Part shown: positions 34,114 through 46,816 of the stretch, piece by piece
Layout of the letters: every line of letters begins with the position of its first letter
Numbering within the stretch: the stretch's first letter is position 1
Assembly (NCBI GenBank): GCA_030490835.1
Contig: CM059971.1
Location: 56,158,012-56,222,011, forward strand
DNA from: Annona cherimola
Taxonomy: Eukaryota; Streptophyta; Magnoliopsida; Magnoliales; Annonaceae
Direction of reading: 5' to 3'
DNA length: 64,000 nucleotides
Position numbers and translations under genes: made by a program
The notes under the pieces: generated by a model
Seen by the model: the letters and a program-made list of their open reading frames with translations, nothing else
Told to the model about the DNA's origin: nothing
Databases searched by the model: none

Positions 34114-36459
34114 ATATTTATTTATAATTTTGTAATATATAACATTTATGTTTGCAAGGTATTTTTAAATTGAAATTTTTTTTCCATAAAGTTATGAATT
34201 TATTTATGAAGTTATAATATTTTGGGGGCGAATAAAGCTTTTATGTTTGTAGGATTATTTGAATTACAATTATTTTGCTTGATGTGATCAATATTTTTGC
34301 AACCAAAGGATGATAATTTAGTACAATAAATTGCACATGTAGAGCAATATTGGAATTGAGTGCATAAGAAAAGAGTTAGATGATGCCTTCTAGAAGTTGA
34401 ATCATATCTTGAAAGATCTACCACTTGCTTAAAAGAAGATCATGCTAATGAAGAAAGAAAAAAATTGAAGTAGCAATCCAAGCATTAGGAAATATCGCTA
34501 TAGTAATAGTAGAGTGAATAAATAATATTGTAACATTTGGGGATTACTTGTCCGAAACATTATTAACTATATTATAAATTATTTTAATGTGTTACATAAG
34601 ACATTACTAAATTAGCCCTTCAGAATTCAATATAGTTTAACTTGTTGTGTTAATGTTTATCACAGTTGATATAAGTATTTAATTAATTAGCTTTTTTATC
34701 AATCTCTTTCAAATAGTAACATTAAATAACCAATAAAGAATTCAGCAAGTGAGTGGTTAAAAGAAGGCATAAGAATCAAAGGCATTGTTTTTACTTCATT
34801 GAATTAGCATGCACTGGTATAACTTCTTTAAGAGTCTTGACATTGCCTCAAATGAAAATAGAATTACTGAACCTATTACAATGGAATAACTTGCAAAAAT
34901 AATAGTTTCTAGAAAAAATTTGTTCATTGATATGTTTAATAATAGTTGTGTTACTTCTAAAATCATCACTACGATAGGCAAAAAAAATTGTATGCATTCA
35001 AGAATTGCAAGCAACCTTTAATGGTAAAAATTTAACTGCCATATAATTAGGTACATAAATCACATCCTTTCACTTTGCATCAAAAAAACTATGTCCACTA
35101 ATGAAATCAGTCTGGTTAAAAAAAATAAGAGTCATTAATTCATCAACATTCACAAATAATATCTATCCTAGTTGGTTTTATAAACTTCTTATGATTAATT
35201 ACATTAATATAATTGACAAAAAGGACTTTTTGCACTAATCTAGCAAATAACTAAGAAGTGGATATGTGCTCCAACTTCCTTAAATTAAGAACTAGTTATA
35301 TCCTTAACAATTATGAAATAATATGTTTTCAATGTGCACAGAAAAAAGTCAGAGATGAATATTAGTGTGTAGCTATATGGAATTTAAGATGAAGACAAGG
35401 TTAAAGAAGTCTTTATCTTGCAATGTTTCACCCAGTCTAGGTTATGTGTGGACTACCCTCCTAAGATAAGCACCCTTTGTATACAATATAATATTAAAAT
35501 ATTTTAAAGTTATTTTCATCCGTATCTGTATATACAAAAATACATATTAACTAAGTATTAATGTTCATAGGGTCATTTCCAAATATGACCTCAAGCTTTA
35601 ACTATATTTCCAACTATGATTATACATTTATACAAATAGTAAATATGATCATATAGTTTTATCATATTTCAAATATGATAATATTATACACTTTGCATTA
35701 AAATTATTTTTACACCTGAAGAGGAAGATAAATTTAGGTTTTAACTTGAGATATTTGATAAAAGTATATGGGCAAAACTAACAATGTTGCCATATTAGAA
35801 AATTTTGGTAAAAATGTGAATTTTCGTCATTATAATAATATAATTATGGGTGTGTATGGTAATAACCAAAATAAAAGTTTTCTACTCAAAACTTTTTTCC
35901 TTGCAATTCTATCTTATTTTGCATCTTTCTATCTATCTAACCTACTTTTTAATTATTTCTTTACATTTTTACATACATCTATCATATTTTAACTTTATTA
36001 TCTTTATTTTTTCATTATTTCTCATATCATATCACATTACTATTTCCTATTTTCAAAATTTTTTTCACTAAAATTTTTTGTATCATTTTTTCTCATTTTT
36101 CAAACACATTGTACATCTAAAAATGAGAATAAAACTTGTAGTAATAATTAGAATTTTAAAAAATTATTTTATTGTTAAATATTATTATTTTATTTATTAT
36201 TTGCAATGATTTAATAGCAAGTGAAAATAATGAGTACAAATAATAAGCATGAAAGGATAATAAGCTTTATTGTTGTATATATGAACAATGATACTTTCGT
36301 ATTTTGGATCATATTAAAATTTTAAGTGTCTGCTCATGAAACCCTAGTAGAAGTGACATACTTGTAATTCCATGCAAATATTAAAAGATATTTTAAGAGA
36401 TATTTATTAGTTTGCCAAATTTATGTTAACTATGGATGAAAGGTAATTTCTTTTTATTT
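34114..36459. other. Unassigned AT-rich DNA
   Basis: No coding similarity, PBS or repeat partner recognised. It has long A/T runs and, at 35,850-36,070, a pyrimidine-rich AT stretch similar in texture to 39,010-39,240. Confidence 0.4.
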
Positions 36460-36900
36460 TATTATCATAAGAGTTACATTGCTATGAAATCTTAATTCTA
36501 TGTAATACCATTCACTTTTCTATCATGATGATTGATAGAAAATATACTCTATCAATCATATTTAGTATCATTTATATTGTCATGGAACACTTCATGATTT
36601 GTCCATTATGGTATCTAAACTTTCTAAAATATTATTACGGTATATATTATTACATTCTAATGCATGAATGAATGGATCTAAGTATTTTTTTTATAATTTA
36701 CACAGCATATATTTAAGCAAATATGACCATGTACATCTTAGATATGGATGAAACTTGATTTTTTAGTTAATTAAATGATGTTAAATACAGTAGATGGAAT
36801 AGATTTTCTATCAATCAACAATGTGAGAAAAATGAATGGAATTACATAAAATCACTTTTATATAATTTGGTTACATACAAGCGCGACTCTTCTAATAATA
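36460..36900 (-). mobile_element. MITE family M, copy with long inverted repeats
   Basis: The arms at about 36,500-36,585 and 36,770-36,870 are inverted copies. Both contain GATTGATAGAAAAT and, further in, TAGTATCATTT or TTAACATCATTT, with similarity reaching at least 100 bp outward on each side. The centre is about 190 bp and AT-rich (TAATGCATGAATGAATGG). Long inverted repeats around a short non-coding centre suggest a MITE, possibly Mutator-like. No target duplication was fixed. Confidence 0.6.
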
Positions 36901-37149
36901 CAAATAAGATCGAATTAACTAAAGTTCACCAATTTCTTAACTAGTACCAACACTATTGGGTTAAATACTATTAGGAAAACTCAATTTCTACATGTTCTAC
37001 CAATCCTATTATATTTAAGTTTGGGTCAGTTAGGTTCAAATTGAGCACTAGTTCTCTATCCTACTTAAAGCCTTAGCATGTAGAGTTCTACTTCTAAGAA
37101 ACACCATGTTTATGTAACCGCATTAATCTTTTTACATATTGATGTTGAA

Positions 37150-37490
37150 GTAAATCCCCTTCATTCATTATATTTAACAATTTATATTGCCATTGGGATT
37201 CCATCATTTATCTAGTATCGTTATGCATGGCCCATCTTTAAATGTGTAAAATCAAACTAATAAAATGATTTAATACTACATATCAATTTCAAGTTATCTT
37301 TTCAATATGTAAACTATCTATAATATGATTATTATGTGGATAATTGATTATATAATGTAGTGGTACATTCTAATGCGTATACAAATGGATCTAAATACTT
37401 TTGTAATTTACATATGAATATATTTTTTAAGCAAATGTGGCCCATTTAAATCCTTGATTTGGATGAAACTTAGCTAAACAGATTATTGGA
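37150..37490 (-). mobile_element. MITE family M, second reversed copy
   Basis: Read on the minus strand it follows the centre of the copy at 38,010-38,430: TTTAGCTAAG, TTTAGATCCATTTGTATAC, ATAGATAGTTTACAT and TTGATTTTACACATTTA occur in the same order. The ends are less clear. Confidence 0.5.
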
Positions 37491-38009
37491 TGGGTCATAT
37501 GAAGGCTCAAGACTCCATCGCCAACTAGGCGTAACTTGGTTGGTACTGAAAGTGAAAAAATTGATTATAGAAAATTTACAAGGATTCCTGTGCTTGGTTT
37601 GTAATATAAGATGAAAAAATATGACTTTGTAAGTAAGGTTTCAGTAATAAAAAAAGACTCTAACATGTATAGAATGAAGTTGCAAACTTTTAAGATATGG
37701 GTGCATAAGCGCATGTAAAAAAGGAGTTAATTGTAATTCTTCCCAACTCAAAAATAAAATATTTAAGTAAGAAATATTTTATTTTTTATTTTGTATCAGT
37801 GGCAATATCATTAGCCACCATCGAATGAGTATCTTAAGGAATCCATTCTAGGGTTGAGCATGCTTTTATAACATACTATTTTAATATATAATAATTTAAT
37901 ATATTAAAACAAAAATTATTGCATAATATATAATTCGTGTCTGCTTTTATGTAATCCGGTTACATAAAAGCGGTTCCATGTAAGCCCCTCTATTTTTGAA
38001 ATTTTGATG

Positions 38010-38430
38010 TTTGATGAAAAATTCGATTCATTCATTATATTAACATCATTTGTTTAGCTAGGAGATCAAGTTTTATCTAAATCCAATATGCGAATAGGCC
38101 ACATTTGATCAAAAATAGGTACATTCAAGTGTAAACTAGGAAAAATACTTAGATCCATTTACATATATTAAAATATAGCAATACTTTGTAGAATCATTTA
38201 TCCACATACTTGTGTTATTTTAGATAGTTTAGATGTTTAAAATACTACTTAAAATTGATATTTAATATTAAATTATTTTATTATGTTGATTTTACACATT
38301 TATAGATGAGGCCCATAAACAATTATAGTAGAGAAATGAAAGGGTTTTCATAATAATATAAATGATCTTATCAAAAAAAATAATAATAATATAAATGATG
38401 CTAAGTACAATAGATAGAGTGAATTTTCAA
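38010..38430 (+). mobile_element. MITE family M, forward copy
   Basis: From TTCATTCATTATATTAACAT at the left to ATGATGCTAAGTACAATAG and ATAGAGTGAATTTTC at the right, which are inverted relative to each other. The centre carries TTAGATCCATTTACATATA and TTGATTTTACACATTTATAG, shared with the other copies. Confidence 0.55.
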
Positions 38431-38527
38431 TCAACTATCTAGATATTAAAAATAGAGAGAGTTACATAGAATAGAGGTTTCATGGAAGCACTCCCGTATA
38501 GTTTCAAAATCTTGATAAATTATAGAA

Positions 38528-38835
38528 AATCTACTCCGTATATTATATTTAACATCATTTTTAGCTAAAAGGCCAAGTTTCATCAATATCAAAAATATAT
38601 ATATAGTAATATTTTCTTTAATCCATTCATATATGCATTAGAATAAAATAATACTTCATAGAATCATTTACCCGCGTATTAATGATATTTTATAATACTT
38701 AACATTAAACCACTTTATTATATTAAGTTCGCATAGGAAGCCAACGTAGGATGATATTAGAAAAATGCAAGGATTTTCAGAACAATATAAATAATTTTAA
38801 ATATAATAAATGGAGTGGACTTTTCATAAATAATC
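38528..38835 (+). mobile_element. MITE family M, shorter forward copy
   Basis: It starts GAAAATCTACTCCGTATATT then TTAACATCATTTTTAGC, and ends TTTTAAATATAATAAATGG, GTGGACTTTTC. The centre is like the copy at 38,010 but about 100 bp shorter. Confidence 0.5.
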
Positions 38836-41274
38836 AAGGACGTAAAAATGGACGAGGTTACATATAAGAGGGGTAATCAAAAATATTTATTTTTAGAAAT
38901 ACTCATCAAATTAAATAAATAAATTTTATTTCTTTCATATTTTCTAAAATTCACCATAAATATTATCAAAATATAATTTTTAAAATTATAAGTATATTTG
39001 GTAACAACAAAAAATTTCCCACTTAAACATTTTTCCTTTACTTCTATCTTGTTTTCAATCATTTTTACACACTTTTCCATATAATTATTCTATTTGTCAA
39101 TTATTTCTTCGTATGTTTTCATTCAACTACCCCATCTATTTTGATTTAATTCTCTTTTACTCTTCATTATTATCTTTGTCATATCAAATCACCCTCTTTT
39201 GTTTTCAAAAACTTTTCTTCCAATATCTTTTTCACAATTTTCTTCTCACTTTCCAAACACAAACTACACTAGAGAGTATAACGATTTACTTTAAACATAA
39301 AATTTTATTTTTAAACATTCTTCAAATTAAATATATTAATTTAATAAGAAATGATCATGTTAGCCCTGGTTAAGTATACCATTACTTAGCTTTGGATGAA
39401 AATCACTTTGCGTAAAAATACAAAAAAATATATACTCTAAAAATAGTAAGACTTGGTTTTATTTAAATATACCTACATTAATAGTTTTATAAAAAATTTC
39501 AAAAAATATTTAAAATATTTTTTTCTTCTGAGTAAGTAAACCACTACTTAGCTCGGGCTAATTAGATCATCAATTACTTTGATTTAATTTTAATGTAATA
39601 TATTTTCTATTTAATATATCACAATAAGATTTATTTTAATATATTTATTTATTATATATTGGAAAGAAGTCATGAAGAGGGTGCTTAACTCTAGAGTAAA
39701 CCCTTAAGGGATTATTTGACTATGGTTAGATGGATAGTAATGATGGTGGCATGGATGCAAAATATTTTTTAAATTGCTCAAATAAGTAAAAAAATAAATA
39801 ATTGTATACATATAAATATATTACTTTTGAGCTAGCATAGATGAAAGTAATAAAAAAAACTAAATAAAATTAGTAAAGGTAATTAATTGACAGTATGTGC
39901 GATGTGTAATTGTGTCTGTGATGTGATGCAAGAGACAAGCCTACGATATGAGGTCACGTGCTCAAAAAATTGCATACTTTAGGGGGTACTCATGCAAACT
40001 AAGTGCAGTTAACCCCAAACCAAGTGAACCTTTTATCTTAGAGAAATGCCACTTATAATCTAATTGTAACTTTGCCACCGGAAGAGCATGCAGCAAGTAA
40101 GCCTTACCGTGAGCTTAAAAGCCACTATCATGACTTGGGGGGCAAAAGCTAAAGGGAACCTCGCTAGATGTCACAAACCCATATATGATATATCCCATAG
40201 CCTGCCTACACACATACCAAAACCCCCACATTTAAATCCAATCCACCCTCACTACATCCAAAGCATAATTCCAAAATCACATTTTTAGCCAAACTTTTGT
40301 GGCATATAAATTGACAGATATTAGTAGCGCATCCAATTTTTTTAAAATTTACTTCCTAATTTTGTATTATTACGAATTGGATTGTCATCTAATGCAACCC
40401 ATGCGTGCAAAAATGCATGCCTTAGGTTTTTATTTCAAAATGCCTTTTTCAGGATCTAACTATTTATAACATTCATATTTGTGTAATTGTTTCTGATATC
40501 AAATTAAAATTATGTATATTAAGATTTGGTTTATATTATATGTCCATTTGTTAATTTAATAGTTGTATGTTCACTCTCAAAACTATTAAAATTTTGAAAT
40601 GTATAATTTCCAATCAAAGAGACTTTTGATATCACAAATAAGTATATATTTTTTATTGTTCCATCTTTACAACTTAATTATGACCAACTAATCTCTATGG
40701 ATTTGATACATTAAAGAGTGATACAGGGGGTCTAGTCCATGATTCTCTGGGCACCGAGTGACATGACTTTATTGTTAATATTGACTTCTATCCGCTTCTT
40801 TTAGCTAAGCATGGGACAATTTATCAAGATCTCCAATTTGTATAGTCTAAGGAGTATAAAAAAGTGAAGATAGTTTCCTATACTAAATTGGTCGTATATA
40901 GTGCATCTCCAATTTGTTTCATTGGCATGGTATATTTTAACCATTTCATATGTAGATTAAATGCCTTATTTAGTTGGATGGGAAGTAAAGTTTCAACATA
41001 TTTATCATGAGCACAAAATTTCTATCATGGGAAGCCTATTGTGTTGGTTAGATTGCAAAATTTGGTCCCACTAAATCGATGACAACCCTAAGAACTACTA
41101 TAAATACCCTAAAATTTTTAGAGTTGACCAATAAAAGTCCACTTAGGATAGCTTACATGGCAAGAGTTGACCATTTGACCAACTGGAGCTGGTTGATTAA
41201 TAATGAGTCTTGCCCACTTATTATTTATATATGTTGCGGGATGTATTTTATTTTTTTGGATATTAATTTTAGCA
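38836..41274. other. Unassigned AT-rich DNA
   Basis: No gene supported. At 39,430-39,545 there are short words (GGTTTTATTTAAATATACC, ATTTCAAAAAATATTT) of the foldback type seen at 52-58 kb. 39,960-40,290 is less AT-rich and has a 66-codon open frame (40,088-40,288) without any recognisable similarity. Confidence 0.35.
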
Positions 41275-41465
41275 ACTTGTGTAGCTCGTTTGGCATATAG
41301 GATGTCTAGAGATCTTAGAGATCTCAAGTTCGAGTGGGAGTTCAGTAATGAAAAAAATTAATTGTTGCACTTTTGTTTGCCCAAGCATGTGGGCCCCACT
41401 AGATAGGATAAGATAAGAACTCTTTCGGATAAGATTGGTTAAATTAGAATTCAAGTTTAAATGAG
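41275..41465 (+). mobile_element. SINE-like tRNA-derived head
   Basis: TAGCTCGTTTGG at 41,282-41,293 resembles an RNA polymerase III A box (TRGCNNAGYNGG). AGTTCGAGTGG at 41,327-41,337 resembles a B box (GGTTCGANTCC). The start-to-start spacing of 45 bp fits tRNA-derived plant SINEs. The body would run downstream to an uncertain end. No flanking duplication was found, so it may be a decayed SINE or chance. Confidence 0.4.
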
Positions 41466-43039
41466 TTTTACCCTTATTCTCTATCTTTGAGAAGCTACTG
41501 AAGCGTTGTGGAAAGGAAAAGAGAGCTCCAGAGATATGTTGTAGGAGAAATTCGTAAGCAAATGAGATTTTATTTTGAAGTTGATTTTGGTTTAATAATT
41601 ATGAATTCCATGTTGGATTGTTCTAATTGATTGTATAAAACATGTGCATTGAATGTTATGATTTTTAGGCGGTAGATTTAATATATTTGGTATGATTTAT
41701 TTATTTATTTTTGGATATAAAATTATGCCTAAAATGTGTAGATTTAGATTGTTGAATTTTATTATAAATGCATTGATATGCAATAAATATATGTGGATAT
41801 TAAAATTACATATTAATAGTTCAATTTAATATAAGTGTGATGCAGTACATATTTCTGCATATATGATAATATCTATGCATAATATAATTTATGGAATCAA
41901 GTTTGTAATTTAATCCATGCATAACACTGTCAGGTCCAAAATTCCAAATGCGTCAAGAGTCTTCAGGATTCTTGTCAAACGCATGTTATTGACTTATACA
42001 CGACCATTTTTTTGTTGCATTTGATGCTTGGATGCCTTAATGCTTGTTATGTTTTTGACGATTTAACCCATGCGGGGCCCACCTGCAGTAAAGGCAATGA
42101 TGATGTTGCTTAATATGGACTATCTATTTTGTTTCGCTATAATTTGTCCATTTTAATTCCAATTTATATGACCTAATAATTAATTTGTATGTTTTATGCT
42201 TTTGGACTCAATGGAAGGGTTTAATATTGCATTTGAGGCCTAATTTTTAAAGTTATTAAATTAAATAATTATTTTCATCATTTAATTAAGTTTTAAATTG
42301 GTTCATTATCTATTTTCAAATAATTTTTTACTTGCTAGTCACTTTTGGACTTACCAATTATTTTTACAGGTATACCAAATCAAATGGGATACTAGAAATT
42401 AGCTTGCTTAAAGATTTTCAAGGATAGTCATTTTATTTTGTTTAAAATTATTTTAATGCATGTATTAAAAATAGTAGACATATATTTTATTTTATTGTGT
42501 CTCGGATGTAATAATGGGAACATGACGAGTGGAAGTGGATTTTGATTTTTTTCATTTTAATGATAATAATAAATTTTTCATAAATGTGTGATTGATCTTG
42601 AAAAATTGCATTAAATACAGGCTCATAATCACTTTTCTAAGTCAGTATGTTACAACTACAAAGAGTAGAGAGCCTAATAATAGAGAACCAAATTCACATC
42701 AATGTTCCTAGTGGTTTAAAATATAGGTCTCAAGTTAAATATAATATAACAAATTTTATAACCATGTGGTTGAGCTATCAAGCCAAAGCAAATAATATCA
42801 TACTGTAAGGCCAATAACTTATGGCCCAAGATTACTTTTCTGAGTCTATGCATTAAAATATCTTTTATTCTAGACATCATTCTTCATTTGCTTCTTAATG
42901 ATTGATGGGGATCTAAGTTATGTATCCTCTAGGCTTTTGTTTTCTTTATATATAAAAAAATCCTAAACATGACAATGATTCAATACACTTTATTGTATGT
43001 ATAACGATTAATGTTTTCAGAAACATGTAGTGTATATAA
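41466..43039. other. Unassigned AT-rich DNA before gypsy E
   Basis: No coding similarity. A less AT-rich island at 41,930-42,120 (TGTCAGGTCCAAAATTCC; GCGGGGCCCACCTGCAG) could be the start of another non-autonomous element, but no partner end was seen. Confidence 0.35.
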
Positions 43040-44157
43040 TGATAAAGGTTGGCCAAACGAGCCCCTCAGCCTGAAGAAGTTATTGACAATGCCATAAGGA
43101 GCGATGGACTTCCAAAGACCAAGGCCCTTAGACTTGGTCGTTTACAAGGACTTGCACCCTTAAAGCAAAAAGCTAAGCCTCCCCTGAGAAAGCATGATTA
43201 GTTAGATGTAGTGAAGTCACATTAATGTTAGACTACTTCTTAGCAAAGGAAGGCATTAATGTGGCAATCATCGAGCAAGGCAACGCCACCTAATATTAAT
43301 AATAGCCCTAACATCCCAGAGAGGCTAATTTAGCTCAAGTAATTATAAGTTATTTAAGACAAGCCTTGTTTAGAGCTCTACAAACCAAAGGAAAACGCAT
43401 CAATTTAAAGAAGATTTGATGGGATGATTACATATCTCTTTTTAGTACTAAGCATGTGGAAAACTATCTAAGCAATGTATAAAAGCAACACTACACCTCC
43501 TAAGAATGAACCTTCAGAGAAAGGAAGGACTAAAGAGGACCTTTTGAGGGAAATTTTGAGAAACTTCGGTTGAACCTTTGAAGTTCCCTCCTAGGCTCAA
43601 CCCCTGTGCTAAGGAAGCTAGACGAGTCTCCAAGATTGCATAAGTGGACGGCTTGAGCTAAAGATAAGGAGTCAGACCTATTACCAGATGTAGAATCCTC
43701 CCCCAAGCAGGTTGGAGCTAGAGCCAATGTGCCCTTACGAATCCACTCCCAGCAAGGGCAACTTGAACCTATTTGCTTTTCCTACTAGGAGCCTTCATCG
43801 TGAAATCCTCTAAGAGAAGAGAGTGGATGAAAGTAAAGAAAATCATTTTATCTTTGTATTCTACTCTTTATAACCTCACAACTCTTGATAGTGAAGTGTT
43901 GGCTACCATAGGTATCATGGTTTTTTGGGTAGTCTCTTATTTATGGTCACCTTTTTCCACTTGAAATCTCGTGCATACTCTCTATTTACACTTTTTCACT
44001 AGATGATTCAAGCCCTTAGTATATTTTAACAAAGCTTCGAGCCAAAAATAGGACTCGACATTGACATTGCAAGTTGGGAGCGATTTTTAGGTTTTAGAAC
44101 TTAGCTTTGATCTAGAAGAGCCTTAAACTAAAAATTTTGGATTCTAATATTTTAACA
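43040..44157 (+). repeat. 5' LTR of gypsy E
   Basis: It starts TGATAAAGGTTGGCCAAACG and ends ATATTTTAACA. A TATA box, TATAAAAG, is at 43,478-43,485 in the context GCAATGTATAAAAGCAACAC, which recurs at 49,659-49,666. About 1.1 kb. The open frames in it (43,530-43,727 minus; 43,773-43,964 plus) have no recognisable similarity. Confidence 0.75.
43478..43485 (+). promoter_or_regulatory. TATA box of gypsy E LTR
   Basis: TATAAAAG in the context GCAATGTATAAAAGCAACAC, conserved in the second LTR copy at 49,659-49,666, about 440 bp from the LTR start. Confidence 0.6.
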
Positions 44158-45738
44158 CCGTCCATGGGAACCAAATTTATTTTTAGAAGTCTTTCCTACC
44201 TTTCCCATCACTGACTCCAACACCCTCAACTTTCTTTCGAATTAGAAGAGCAAAAGAAGGCGAAGAAGCCTACCAAGACAAAAAGAGCTTCCTAGGACTC
44301 CCTTGAAGAAATCAAGGTTTGACTACCTAGGATGTAAGGCTGAAAGGAAGGCACCTTAAAACAAGCAGCAAGCCCAATGATTCGTCGAGAAGTCATCAAC
44401 AGAAAAAGTAGTCAAAAGACACAATCCTCCCACAGATGCTCTTCCATGCCCCATGACTTGCATGCAATGCTAGATGCATGAGGGACTATCAAACTCATTG
44501 CTTCCAATCTCGACCACCCATCTCACACCAAGCCCTTGAATGGTGAATCTCAACGCTTAACTACAAGTGCCACCATGTTAGTGGTAGGCACTACCCTCAC
44601 AGTGACCACCTAGACAACAGTAATCACTGGTATTTGAATACGTCGACTGGGGGACAGAACGGCTACAAAACAGAATGACTCCCTTGAAAAGATAAGCATA
44701 TCCAAAACTCATAAAAACTATATGTGTACATCACACAATGCTCTGAATAAAAGGAAATAAATGACTTGTCAATCAAAATGTTTGACCTGCCACTTAGGTT
44801 GATCTTGTCATGCCTTTCCACTGTGATTGAAGCCTAATCTTAGACATACCATGTGGGTCAATCCTGTCATGCCCTTCAACTATCATTAAAGCCTAGAAAA
44901 AATTTATCTTGTATAATCTAAAAAGATCGATGATTAAACAATGAGATTCTAGAGAATTGATCAAAATGCTTGGTTCTAGAGTCATTACAGAGGAGCTCAG
45001 CTCAACAAAGTCCTAACCAAAAAATTATGCCTTCCAAAGACCAAATGGCAAATGGTGTAATCATGAAGTCAACGAACTTAGCCACCTAATTAACCAATAG
45101 CGGCAGTGGCTAGACAAAGCTTATGTAAGAAATGCACAAGCCAAGTTAAAAAAAACACTTCACACTAAGTCTCAAAAACCAAATAGGGGCCCCGTTATGA
45201 TAGAAAAATAATATATAAAGGATAACATCCGATCCAATCTCCTTTCTCCTCCACTAGAGCTGTAAAGTCAACTACACTATGTACCACTTCTAATATTGTT
45301 AGAAAAATTGAATCACCTTAACCATGAAACATTCACATAATTGAGTACATTTATTCCTCGATGGAGGTCGAGCATAACTTAACCATTCTAACTCACAGAG
45401 TATATGAACAATCCAACCACAAGAAAACATTCCCAATTACTTGGAGGCTGTAGACAGCTTAATGTGCAAAAGTCACTAGATGACCACAACAAAAGCATGA
45501 AAGAAGATATTATTTTCATTATAAAGAAGAATAGAGTGCAATCACTCAAGTAGAAATGACTTGATAGTCTGATCCCTCTCATGTTACAAGTGAAAAAATA
45601 ATAAGGAGAAAAGGCACGCCCAAAAGCCTTGAGAGGGGTCAAAAGACGCTTAGGAGGCTGAGCAACTGAAAAAGGAAGAGGGGGCTATCCTAAGATCATC
45701 GAGGAAAGTGTAATTCTGGATTAAAAAAGATCCCCAAC
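44158..45738 (+). pseudogene. gag: Gypsy E leader and gag remnant
   Basis: After the CCGTCCATGGG leader, the plus strand near 44,240 reads EGEEAYQDKKSFLGLP. Near 45,020-45,135 it reads NYAFQRPNGK, then NELSHLINQ, stop, RQWLDKAYVRN, which has the layout of the gypsy gag zinc region (YCxFH...GH.T..C..L...I..LI..G.L..YV) with key residues lost. The rest is stops in all frames. Confidence 0.55.
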
Positions 45739-46087
45739 TAGGGGTGTTAACGGATCTAGTTAGATGAGTTAGAGCCTTATCATAATTTTAACCCATTTAA
45801 AAAATCTTTGCCCCACTTCATTTTTTACCCCATTTAAAAATTTCAATCCTATCTCGTTTACAATTTATTTAATAAACAAGTTGGTGAATTATTAATGGAT
45901 TGTGTGAGGTTGTGTAACAAGTGAAGAGAACAAGAGAAGAGGGAGAGAGATAGGAGAGAGAGAAAAAAGGGGTGTGACAAGACAGAGAGAGAATCAAGGA
46001 AAGACCGAGAGAAAGGGAGGGATGGTCAGATAGATAAGGAGAAAGAAAAATAGGAAGAGAGAGAAGAGTGGACCATCAAACGGAGAA

Positions 46088-46122
<35 letters not shown>

Positions 46123-46675
46123 GAGCGGACGGTTGGATAAAGGAGGAGAAAGGGGGCAAAGAAAGAGATAGGGGATAGATGGAAGAAAAGGAAGGGGGCG
46201 AGAGTAGAAAAATAAAAAGACTAGAGGAGCCATGAGACAGAGAGGAGAAAAAGCAAAAGAGAGATGGTAAGAGAGGGAGAGGGGGAGGGGGAGGGGGAGG
46301 CGAGGGGAAGGCAGAGAGAGAAGAAGCATATCGGTGGCAGCAGACAACAGCAAGGATGGTATGAAGATGAGTAATGGCAACACTATACCAAGGAAGAAGA
46401 GGGACACAAAGGGAGGAAATTCAAATAAAAAATCAATTTAGGATTTAAGATAACGTTTATATACACACTCTTAATGGATTATAACAGGATGATAGGTTGA
46501 ATTTATTAAATGGGTTGCTGAACAATTGATGAGTTGTAAAATCTCAATCTTAATCTATTTATTCATTTAGATGATTGAACTAATTGGCAGATCATAAACC
46601 ATTTGTTCAAAAATGTTAACCCAAATTGATTAAATGGGCAAGTTAAGAGGTCGACCATGACCATTGACACCTCTA
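45739..46675. mobile_element. hAT-like non-autonomous element with long purine tract
   Basis: The left end TAGGGGTGTTAACGG and the right end read inward, TAGAGGTGTCAATGG, are inverted repeats. The 8-bp flanks TCCCCAAC (45,731-45,738) and CCCCCAGT (46,676-46,683) differ at three positions, all transitions, consistent with a decayed hAT duplication. TAACCCATTTAA and TTAAATGGGTT occur near the two ends. The centre (about 45,915-46,410) is almost all purine. No transposase is present. Confidence 0.7.
45915..46410 (+). repeat. Purine-rich GA tract with G-run block
   Basis: About 500 bp of mainly A and G on the plus strand, with a (GA)n run at about 46,092-46,119 and GGGGGAGGGGGAGGGGG within 46,281-46,297. 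A 137-codon minus-strand frame here is Leu/Ser/Pro-rich only because of the repeat. Confidence 0.85.
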
Positions 46676-46816
46676 CCCCCAGTAGCAGTGGTAAGGATCA
46701 CTATAGAGGCATGCCAAGGGTCATGACCCTTGATCGGTTAGCTCCTTCAAGGCATAGAGGCATCCTAAGAGACCTGCCAACTGCTATGAATCATGATCAA
46801 TCCCTTACCAAGCTTC

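Noticed and set aside
45994..46407. 137-codon minus-strand frame rich in Leu, Ser and Pro
   Set aside because: It is the translation of the GA/CT repeat and has no independent coding signal.
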